From DASUBV01 sp036510065 (lineage in GTDB: Bacteria > Actinomycetota > Actinomycetes > Streptosporangiales > Streptosporangiaceae), in NCBI GenBank assembly GCA_036510065.1, contig DATCEO010000166.1, positions 177,258 through 241,257 of the forward strand: a DNA stretch of 64,000 nt. The letters are read 5' to 3'. Positions 57,819 through 64,000 of the stretch are shown here, piece after piece (position 1 is the first letter of the stretch; each line of letters begins with the position of its first letter). Made by a program: the position numbers and the translations under genes. The notes beneath the pieces are model-generated. The model was not told the origin of the DNA. It searched no databases and saw nothing but the letters and a program-made list of their open reading frames with translations.

Positions 57819-58538
57819 ATGTTTTCCCGCTAACTCACCAGGTCTATCGTCGTCGGCGCCGCGGCTATCGCGGTCGCGGGTGGTTCCTACGGGATCGTCA
57901 GCGCAACCTCCAGCAGCAGCTCGGCCGCTTCCAGCACGCACCACGCAGCCGGCAGTGGCTTCTCTGGCAGGCCCGGATCCGGCGGCGGGGGATCCAACGC
58001 CCGGTCTGGACCCGCCGCAGGGGGAGCATCCGGGACGGTCGGCAGCGGGTCCACGTCGGGCTTCACCATGACGACATCGGCGGGGCAGAAGGTGACCGTG
58101 GACGAGGTGTCCTCCACGACCTACCAGAAGGGGACGAGCTCGGCCTCGCCGAGTGCCATCACAACAGGCGAGCCCGTCCTGGTGCTTGGAACGACCAGCG
58201 GAACGACCATTACGGCCACGCAGGTCATCGTGCAACCGGCGGGCGGCGGATCTGCGACTTCCGCGGCGGCCAAGGTGATCCCCTTCCAGCGCGGTGCACC
58301 GACCACGTCCAAGCAGGTCGGCCAGATCCCGGCGAACTACAGTCAAGGGTCGGGGACCATCGTCAGCGGAACGACAGCGAACAGCGCGACGGAAGCTGCG
58401 CTGGCCGCCTACCCGGGGGGCGTCGTCGACCGCGTTGTGAAGCTGAGCAACGGCGAGTACGAGGTCCACAACATCGGCGTCAACTGGCCGCACCATATCT
58501 TCGTCAATCAGGACTTCAAGGTCGTTGGCGCCGATTAG
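57819..58538 (+). pseudogene. Secreted PepSY-like protein with a stop at codon 5
   Basis: ATG at 57819 has a good AAGGAG ribosome site, and the frame is open for 239 codons except for TAA at codon 5 (57831-57833). The reading after it, LTRSIVVGAAAIAVAGGSYG, is a normal signal/anchor segment. The mature part has a Ser/Gly linker, a beta domain (TMTTSAGQKVTVDEVSSTTY) and a PepSY-like C-terminus (AALAAYPGGVVDRVVKLSNG, EYEVHNIGVNW). A point mutation or error; an in-frame start after the stop that keeps the signal was not found. An ATG at 58068 would give only the soluble part. Confidence 0.7.
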
Positions 58539-58544
58539 GGCGCC

Positions 58545-58600
58545 CTGGCAGCTTGAGTACTTCGTGACCGTGGCCGATGAAGGCCTAGCTCACAGGCGGG
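58545..58600 (+). pseudogene. LysR N-terminal remnant
   Basis: WQLEYFVTVADEG is the standard first helix of LysR regulators, but the sequence departs from the family after that, and no further LysR part is seen. The rest of the 283-base gap 58539-58821 shows nothing. Confidence 0.4.
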
Positions 58601-58821
58601 ATGCAATCGCAGGTCCGGCCAAGGAGACGGGCACGGCCGGGACGGAGTTTGCAGGCCGCCGCCATGCGTGCTCGGCCGAGCCTGCGGCGCTGCCCGTCGC
58701 GTCCGTCTAGCCAGCGGAGTCTGTCAGGCGACGCCTGCGCGAGGTCACCTGCGCCGTGCTGGGGAGCTGCCGGATTAGGAGCTGCTCCCGGTTAGGCGTT
58801 TGGGCGGGAGTGGCGGCATTG

Positions 58822-59463
58822 CTAGGTGCGGCTGCGGCTGCTGTCTTCAGCGGCGAGGTGGAGGAAGGCCGTGGCCCGGCTGAAGGTCTCCCCGATGGGC
58901 TGGCCCGCGAGTTGAGCCTGGTAGGCCCGGTACCGGGTCATCTCCCACTCCCGCGCGCGGGAGGTCAGTGATTCGAGCGCGGGTTCGGGTACTGGCCGCC
59001 AGGTCCAGGCCGCGACGCGGCCAGCAGCGCCGGAGTGGTTGTCGCCTGGCTGGATGAAGTCGGCGGGGTCGGTGTGGTAGCCCATCCGGTTCCGCACGAA
59101 CCGCAGCCCGGCAAAGGTGTCCTCGGTGACCTGGCGCTGGGTGGTGGCCTGGTCTGCGAGGACGCTGCTGTAGGTGTCAGGATGGTAGCGGATCAGGGTG
59201 GCGTCGACCATGGTGACCCACCAGACTGCCTCGCTGATCACGGCGAGACCGTTGGCCCGGTCCCAGCCGGCGGCCCGCAGGAGCCGGCCGATGGTCTGCC
59301 GCATCGCGGTGACGGACCAGTCCAGCGCGCCGGTCTGGGCCGGGGGGTCGGTGGCGTTGCGGCGGTTCCACGCGACCCGGCAGCGGGCTGCACAGAACCG
59401 GGCGTGCTCGCGGCGCGGCGCGAACGCCGTGCCGCAGTGCTCACAGGTCCGGGTGTCAGCCAT
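58822..59463 (-). CDS. Zinc-finger protein of unknown function
   Basis: 213 residues. An N-terminal CEHCGTAFAPRREHARFCAA with RCRVAWNRRN is a treble-clef/FCS-like zinc finger (CxxC...CxxxC). The rest is alpha-helical (MRQTIGRLLRAAGWDRANGL, FAGLRFVRNRMGYHTDPADF) with an R-N-R-M-G-Y-H segment reminiscent of HEPN-like helices. Similar proteins are common in actinomycetes as hypotheticals, often near element borders. Function unknown. Confidence 0.65.
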   Translation of the reverse strand: MADTRTCEHCGTAFAPRREHARFCAARCRVAWNRRNATDPPAQTGALDWSVTAMRQTIGRLLRAAGWDRANGLAVISEAVWWVTMVDATLIRYHPDTYSSVLADQATTQRQVTEDTFAGLRFVRNRMGYHTDPADFIQPGDNHSGAAGRVAAWTWRPVPEPALESLTSRAREWEMTRYRAYQAQLAGQPIGETFSRATAFLHLAAEDSSRSRT

Positions 59464-59529
59464 CAGCTGATGTTACGCGTATCGGCTGGTTCCGGGGTTC
59501 GGGCACCGTGCCGCTTATATTCCGCTGTC

Positions 59530-59562
59530 GGATATCTGGCGTTCATCTGTCGTTCATCTTCA
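59530..59562 (+). promoter_or_regulatory. PHO-box-like tandem repeats upstream of the phosphate symporter gene
   Basis: GTTCATCTGTC (59541-59551) and GTTCATCTTCA (59552-59562) are two direct 11-base units of the form known for PhoP binding in Streptomyces (consensus GTTCACC plus four bases). A weaker third unit, GGATATCTGGC, precedes them (59530-59540). The following transporter is of the phosphate:H+ symporter type, which fits. Confidence 0.65.
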
Positions 59563-59646
59563 GGTCGGCTGGGCGTTGCCCTGGCTCGATAGCTTCCGTC
59601 GCAGTGGCAGGGAACGCGGCTGGCCGCGGGCAGCGTGCCGGGCGGC

Positions 59647-61089
59647 ATGAGTGACGGGGGTGATGTGGTGGCGGAGGTCGGGTCCGGGGATCTGGTTGCG
59701 GCGCTGGATGAGGCATCGCTGAGCCGGTTCCATCTGCGGGCGGTGCTGGTGTCGGGGATGGGGTTCTTCACCGATGCCTACGACCTGTTCATCATCGGGA
59801 TCGCCTCCACGCTGATCGCGAAGGAGTGGCACCTGAGCTCGGGCAGGATCGCCCTGCTCAACGCCACCATGCTGGCCGCGGCGTGCCTCGGCGCGCTGGT
59901 CTTCGGCCGGTTCGCGGACACCCTGGGCCGCAAGCGGGTGTACTGGGTGGTCGCCGCGATCATGATCGTAGCGGCGGTGGGGTCGGCGCTGTCGCCCTCG
60001 TTCTGGGTGCTGATCGGCTTCCGTTTCCTGCTCGGCCTCGGCGTCGGCGGTGACTACCCCGTCAGCGCGGTCCTGATGAGCGAGTACGCCAACCGGAAGG
60101 ACCGCGGCAAGCTGGTCGGGCTGGTGTTCGGCACCCAGGCGTTCGGGCTCATCATCGGGCCGCTGATCGCGCTGGCCCTGCTCGGCGCGGGGGTCACCGA
60201 TGGCGTGGCGTGGCGGGTAATGCTCGCCCTGGGCGCGGTGCCGGCAGCCGCGGTGATTTACCTGCGCCGCAAGATGCCCGAATCACCGCGGTACCAGGCT
60301 CAGGTGCAGGGGAACGCGGCGCTGGCAGCGAGCCAGGTCTCCGATTTCACCGGCGGGCAGGTCAGCGGAAACGGCAGCGGCCCCGCCGCGGGCGGGCACC
60401 GGATGGGCCTGCGGGAGTTCCTCACCGACCGCCGGTACCTGGTCCTGCTGATCGGCACGGCGGGGACCTGGTTCCTGCTCGACTACGCCTACTACGGGAA
60501 CACGATCTCGACCCCGCAGATCCTCGGACTGATCTCCCCGCACGCCTCGACCATGACGAAGATCACCCTGCAGCTGGCAATCTTCGTGGTCGCGGCAGTA
60601 CCCGGGTACGCGCTGGCGATCGCCCGGATGGACCGGATCGGCCACCGGCGGCTGCAGCTAATCGGGTTCGCGGTCATGGCGCTGTGCTTCGCCGTCATCG
60701 CGGCCGTGCCGGGCATGACCACCATGGTGGCCCCGTTCCTGCTGGTGTACGGGGTGAGTTACTTCTTCACCGAGTTCGGCCCGAACATGACCACCTTCGT
60801 GCTGCCCAGCGAGCTGTACCCGGTCAGCATGCGCGCCACCGGGCACGGGATCTCCGCCGGTATCGGCAAGCTCGGCGCCTTCATCGGAGTCTTCCTGTTC
60901 CCGATCCTGCAGACCACGCTGGGCCTTCGCGGCACGCTGCTGCTCACCGCCGCAGTATCCGTACTCGGCTTCGCCCTCACCCTCGTGCTCCCCGAACCAG
61001 CCGGACGCAGTCTCGAAGACATCTCCGTCAGCACGCCCGGCCCACGGGCCCGCTTGCTGCCGGTCACCGGCAAGACGCCAGTACCTTGA
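59647..61089 (+). CDS. MFS transporter of the phosphate:H+ symporter (PHS) type
   Basis: 480 residues from ATG (a GTG 12 bases upstream is possible). Twelve helices. N-terminal FHLRAVLVSGMGFFTDAYDL is the PHS mark (Pho84-like 'GxGFFTDAYD'), with motif A GRFADTLGRKRVYWVVAAIM, the FRFLLGLGVGGDYPVSAVLM segment and GYYxNT-like YAYYGNTISTP. The C-terminal LPSELYPVSMRATGHGISAG also fits. Probably imports phosphate when it is scarce; the upstream PHO-box-like repeats support this. Confidence 0.9.
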   Translation: MSDGGDVVAEVGSGDLVAALDEASLSRFHLRAVLVSGMGFFTDAYDLFIIGIASTLIAKEWHLSSGRIALLNATMLAAACLGALVFGRFADTLGRKRVYWVVAAIMIVAAVGSALSPSFWVLIGFRFLLGLGVGGDYPVSAVLMSEYANRKDRGKLVGLVFGTQAFGLIIGPLIALALLGAGVTDGVAWRVMLALGAVPAAAVIYLRRKMPESPRYQAQVQGNAALAASQVSDFTGGQVSGNGSGPAAGGHRMGLREFLTDRRYLVLLIGTAGTWFLLDYAYYGNTISTPQILGLISPHASTMTKITLQLAIFVVAAVPGYALAIARMDRIGHRRLQLIGFAVMALCFAVIAAVPGMTTMVAPFLLVYGVSYFFTEFGPNMTTFVLPSELYPVSMRATGHGISAGIGKLGAFIGVFLFPILQTTLGLRGTLLLTAAVSVLGFALTLVLPEPAGRSLEDISVSTPGPRARLLPVTGKTPVP

Positions 61090-61146
61090 TCACCCTGGGC
61101 CTTCACAGTCCCTGACCTAACGAGGTGGGAACCGGACTAGTGCTGG

Positions 61147-61867
61147 CTACGTAAAGGCGTTATCGGTCGAGACGATTAGCGCATCGACCCCTGGCCAGTC
61201 GTTCAGCGGCGGGGGTGCCTGGTCGCGAAGGATCCCGGTGGTGCCGCCGTGAGCGGCGAGGGTCTCGCCGAGGGTTGTGAGCAGCTCTGGCACCCATGGC
61301 TTGAAGCCGCCAGTAAAGTCGATGGATACGGTCTGGTCGATAACGAACGGGTCGGTGCCGGACATGGCGGCGAAATGATGTCCCATCGGGATCCACTCGC
61401 TGTCTGCCTCCTTGGAGGCGTGGCTGTTCCCGCACCAGACAAGAAGTGGTTCTTGGGGCGCGGTGGCCAGCACCTGGCATAGATTGCGGCCCTGTTCGTG
61501 TTCGCGCCAGTTGGTGAACTCCGGGCTGAGCAGCTCCGCTGGGTCTGTGGCGGGATCGATGACGGCCTCATAGGCCCACAGGCTCCAGCCCAGCTCCAGT
61601 GCTGCCGTGATCAAGCGGCGCATGTCCGGCTGGGCCAGGTAGCCGCCTTCGCCCGGCGGGATGGTCGCCCGGATGGGCCCCGCCGAGCCGTCTGCTGGCC
61701 AACGGCAGCGCCTCCATCGCCAGCCGCCGTACTCCGGCCTCATGGGCCGCCTGGACCATGCGGACACCGACTTCCCGGGTCCGTATGCAGCGGGTCTCGC
61801 CGTCGTGCGCCTCGTTAGCCATGAGCACCGGCGCATGAGCGAACCCCCATTGCGTCAGTTCCTCCAC
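61147..61867 (-). pseudogene. EreA/ChaN-like hydrolase-type protein with a frameshift
   Basis: GTG start at 61867; first frame gives WGFAHAPVLMANEAHDGETR, VRMVQAAHEAGVRRLAMEAL up to about 61705, then the frame shifts by one base to give GGYLAQPDMRRLITAALELG, WSLWAYEAVIDPATDPAELL, PLLVWCGNSHASKEADSEWI. The N-E-A-H-D/G start and C-G-N-S-H motif resemble the ChaN/EreA (Tiki-like) superfamily. A 1-base lesion near 61700-61705 breaks it. Confidence 0.6.
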
Positions 61868-62193
61868 CGAACACCAGCCATCCCACCGCCGCCAGCCACC
61901 TTCCGGCGGTCTAGGTCTGGGGACAAGACCGCTCTTCTAGCCTTCCTGGCACTCGCCAGTTGTTGCCACTTTCTCTGCCTACCCCGCAATCGCTCGTCGG
62001 CCTGCCATTTCCGCCCATCCTGCTCGTAGGGGCAAAATCCGTTGGAGGGGCCGCCGGGTCAATGGCCGGACGAAGTCCGGTCGCAGACGACGTGCGCAGG
62101 GCGCCATTGATGCGATGGACGCGAGCTGGGGACCCTGTCGCCGACGCACCAAGTTCCTGGCGCAGATCAGTTTGTATTGATAACCTATCGGTC
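61868..62193. other. 326 bases with no gene; promoter for the next operon
   Basis: No gene seen. TAACCT (62181-62186) sits 7 bases before the A of the ATG at 62194, so the downstream operon probably has a leaderless mRNA. Confidence 0.4.
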
Positions 62194-62895
62194 ATGACGA
62201 CCGAAGCTGCATACCCTGGAGACGACCCGCACCGGCTGCTGTCGGACACGCGCGAGCTCGCGCAGCGGGTCCGCAAGGCACAGCGCGCGACGTGGTTCCC
62301 GCTCCTGGTGTTCGCGGCGGTGACCTTCGCCTCCATCCCCGTCTACCGCTACGGCGGCATATATCACTTTGGTACCTGCGTCGTGACCGGGCCAGGGCTC
62401 AGAGCCTGCACCATCTACCCCAGCGGGGCGTTCGTGTACTGGCCGGTCGCCCTGGTGCTGGCCTACGCGGTGATCGCGGCCTTCTACATCCGCCGGTCCC
62501 GGGCGCGGGGCATTGAGACTCGCGTGCGGCCGTACGCGATCGCCGGGATCGTCATCGCGGTGGCGCTCACCGGAGCGGCGCTCTGGGAGCTGTACAATCC
62601 CTCGCCCAGCGGCCCGGTCGGGCTGCACGGCCTGGGCTGGCGGCTGGCCACCCCCACCTGCGCCATCGGCCTCGCGCTGCTGGTGCTGGCCCGGGCGGAA
62701 CGCAACCGCGCCCTGCTCCTCCTGACGATCGCATACCTAGCGGCCGTGCTAGTGCCTGTCAACTTCGGCTGGGTCATGGACCCGCTCTCGCGCTGGTACG
62801 TCGTGCCGCGCCTGGTGATCGACGGCAGCGTGCTGCTGCTCGGCGGCATCGGCTTCGCGCTGGCCCAGCGGCCTCTCCGGTCACCCGCCCCATGA
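62194..62895 (+). CDS. Membrane protein in a two-gene unit with a winged-helix regulator
   Basis: 233 residues. After a 30-residue cytoplasmic start there are about six helices (WFPLLVFAAVTFASIPVYRY, VYWPVALVLAYAVIAAFYI, YAIAGIVIAVALTGAALWEL, LLLLTIAYLAAVLVPVNF, VIDGSVLLLGGIGFALAQ). Leaderless start likely. It overlaps the regulator gene by 4 bases. This pair (integral membrane protein plus winged helix) is common in actinomycetes, but no function is known. Confidence 0.75.
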   Translation: MTTEAAYPGDDPHRLLSDTRELAQRVRKAQRATWFPLLVFAAVTFASIPVYRYGGIYHFGTCVVTGPGLRACTIYPSGAFVYWPVALVLAYAVIAAFYIRRSRARGIETRVRPYAIAGIVIAVALTGAALWELYNPSPSGPVGLHGLGWRLATPTCAIGLALLVLARAERNRALLLLTIAYLAAVLVPVNFGWVMDPLSRWYVVPRLVIDGSVLLLGGIGFALAQRPLRSPAP

Positions 62896-63239
62896 CCGGC
62901 CCGGCTGCCCCCGACAGCACCGGCCATCCCGCCAACGGGCTCGACGACATCGTCCATCAGCGGGTGCGACTCGGCATCCTCACCATCGCCCGAGAGGCCC
63001 GGCGGGTGGAGTTCAGCTACCTGCGCACCAACCTGGAACTGAGCCCAGGCAATCTCTCCCAGCACCTCGGCGTGCTCGAGAACGCCGGGCTCATCAGCAT
63101 AGAAAAGGGCTACGCCGGCAAGCGCGCCCGCACCTGGATCACCCTCACCGACGCGGGCAGCGCTGCCCTCGCCGAGGAGATAACCCAGCTTAAGCTGCTG
63201 ATCAGCCGCATTGACCGCGCCGACACGCCACCGGACTAG
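62892..63239 (+). CDS. Winged-helix DNA-binding regulator (MarR/PadR-like)
   Basis: 115 residues. IVHQRVRLGILTIAREARRV, EFSYLRTNLELSPGNLSQHL, GVLENAGLISIEKGYAGKRA and RTWITLTDAGSAALAEEI form one winged helix of the 'HTH_34/transcriptional regulator' type. Its ATG overlaps the stop of the membrane protein gene, so it probably controls that gene or responds to it. Confidence 0.88.
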   Translation: MTGPAAPDSTGHPANGLDDIVHQRVRLGILTIAREARRVEFSYLRTNLELSPGNLSQHLGVLENAGLISIEKGYAGKRARTWITLTDAGSAALAEEITQLKLLISRIDRADTPPD

Positions 63240-63350
63240 GCCTCGTTCGGCTTGCCATGTGATCAGACGCGCAACGGGCACCAACCCGTAAGCAAGCCTC
63301 CTGACCAGAGCCAGTACCTACATGATCATGTCCCTGACCTTGAGCTGGGG

Positions 63351-63433
63351 TGGTAGAGCGGGCGACCGGGATCGAACCGGCATGACCGGCTTGGAAGATC
63401 GGTGACGTGGCACTGCTCCTGAGCTGCGAAAGC
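63351..63433 (-). pseudogene. Degenerate tRNA-Gly (TCC), 3' half intact
   Basis: On the reverse strand the T-arm (GCCGGTTCGATCCCGGT), the 3' acceptor side (CGCCCGC) and a CTTCCAA anticodon loop are in place. The anticodon stem has one mismatch. The D-arm (AGCTCAGGAGC) lacks most of its loop, and the 5' acceptor GCGGGCG expected from the 3' side is absent. A tRNA 3' half of this kind is a typical attachment-site remnant of an integrated element. Confidence 0.55.
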
Positions 63434-63797
63434 GCCGGTGCTGGTCAGGGGCGCGCGAGTGCCCATGAGTTACCGTGACTGACCCTGAACCGCCGTGGCG
63501 GGTGGCACGGCCAGGCGACGCGGGACCATGCGCGCCTGCCCGGTTCGTCCCGGCAGCAGCGCGGACTCTTGTCAACGCACGATCGAGCAGGCGCTCGCCC
63601 TTGAGGCGCACATGTCGGTGACCAAACCGATCAGGAATCGAGAAGCGCCGGTCATCGAGCCGCAGCTAGAGTGACCGCCATGAACATCAACCAGGTCGAT
63701 GTGACCCACGACTTCCGGAGGTGACTATCACCGGCTCTTCCACTCAGGGAACCGTACTGCATCCCGGCCAATACGCTACTAAAAGCAGGTGATAAAA
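63434..63797. other. Gene-free border between GC-rich and AT-rich DNA
   Basis: Holds a 14-codon frame (ATG at 63680 to TGA at 63722) with TAGAGT 8 bases upstream, perhaps a truncated gene start. From about 63740 the composition drops sharply in GC. Nothing else recognised. Confidence 0.4.
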
Positions 63798-64000
63798 ATG
63801 AAGACAATGACATGCAAACAAATGGGTGGACCATGTGACGCCCCATTCCACGGAAATAAGGCTGATGAAGTTATAAAAGCGCAAGATGGCCATCTAAAAG
63901 AAATGGTCGCAAAGGGCGATGAAACGCACAAAAGCGCCCTGAAGGATATGCAGGATAGGTGGAAACATCCTGTATCAGGAATGGGGTGGTATAGAAAAAC
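63798..64000 (+). CDS. DUF1059-like small protein, 3' end outside window
   Basis: 67 codons to the window edge, beginning MKTMTCKQMGGPCDAPFHGN, then ADEVIKAQDGHLKEMVAKGD and a W-Y segment. This fits DUF1059, a family of about 60-85 residues most common in archaea and environmental bacteria. AGGTGA lies 5 bases upstream of the ATG. Codon use is AT-rich (AAA, GAA, ATA, AGA), quite unlike the rest of the window, indicating transfer from another genome or a misassembled end. Confidence 0.75.
   Translation, partial: MKTMTCKQMGGPCDAPFHGNKADEVIKAQDGHLKEMVAKGDETHKSALKDMQDRWKHPVSGMGWYRK

Overview
The window is GC-rich (about 70 percent) actinobacterial DNA, apart from the last 250 bases or so. F420-dependent enzymes (1-696, 3235-3702), many GTG starts, several apparently leaderless transcripts, a T-box-controlled ileS and an actinomycete-type integrative element point to a filamentous or soil actinomycete of the Streptosporangiales/Streptomycetales kind. 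I cannot name the species.

Left flank (1-8536): a cut-off LLM-type F420 oxidoreductase, a degenerate stretch, a PsiE-like membrane protein, a TetR regulator divergent from an F420-dependent quinone/nitro reductase with paired operators, an MmyB-type regulator divergent from a frameshifted DHA2 transporter, a secreted propeller-like protein and a CehA/McbA-type PHP hydrolase.

Integrated element (8537-23413, 14.9 kb): bounded by a 38-bp direct repeat with one mismatch. It carries a tyrosine integrase, an XRE regulator divergent from an excisionase, a DUF3631 replication-type protein with an iteron-like repeat cluster inside its 3' end, a DUF6941-DUF4258-DUF2283 module, a terminase large subunit split into ATPase and nuclease genes, tiny overlapping genes, a lipoprotein, and a leftward operon with DUF2637 and FtsK/TraB-like genes. 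This is the architecture of an AICE (actinomycete integrative and conjugative element) plus a phage-type DNA packaging motor with no recognisable capsid or tail genes. The insertion lies in the divergent promoter region between the PHP gene and an ABC operon, not in a tRNA gene.

Middle (23414-47350): an ABC exporter whose two ATPases correspond to the two halves of YbhF, its TetR regulator, a translational T-box leader and ileS, a NatAB-like ABC pair divergent from a winged-helix regulator, a truncated MFS gene, a MalY/PatB aminotransferase, a propeller lipoprotein, a glutathionyl/mycothiol-type hydroquinone reductase, a GCS2-type ligase, a frameshifted aquaporin, a DHA2 transporter, a YbjQ-duplication protein, a YihY/BrkB protein, an SGNH hydrolase that has lost its catalytic C-terminal motif, an NfeD-flotillin pair and a secreted protein.

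Right part (47351-64000): strong gene decay. Between 48.3 and 61.9 kb there are about nine broken genes (MarR-like two-domain protein, PIN toxin, CDF transporter, RibD-type reductase, GNAT and others) among intact genes such as a CDF exporter, a methyltransferase and a LolA-like duplicated protein. A phosphate:H+ symporter-type gene has a clear PHO-box-like tandem repeat upstream. The window ends with a degenerate tRNA-Gly 3' half followed by AT-rich DNA holding a DUF1059 gene, which looks like the edge of a second, foreign island.
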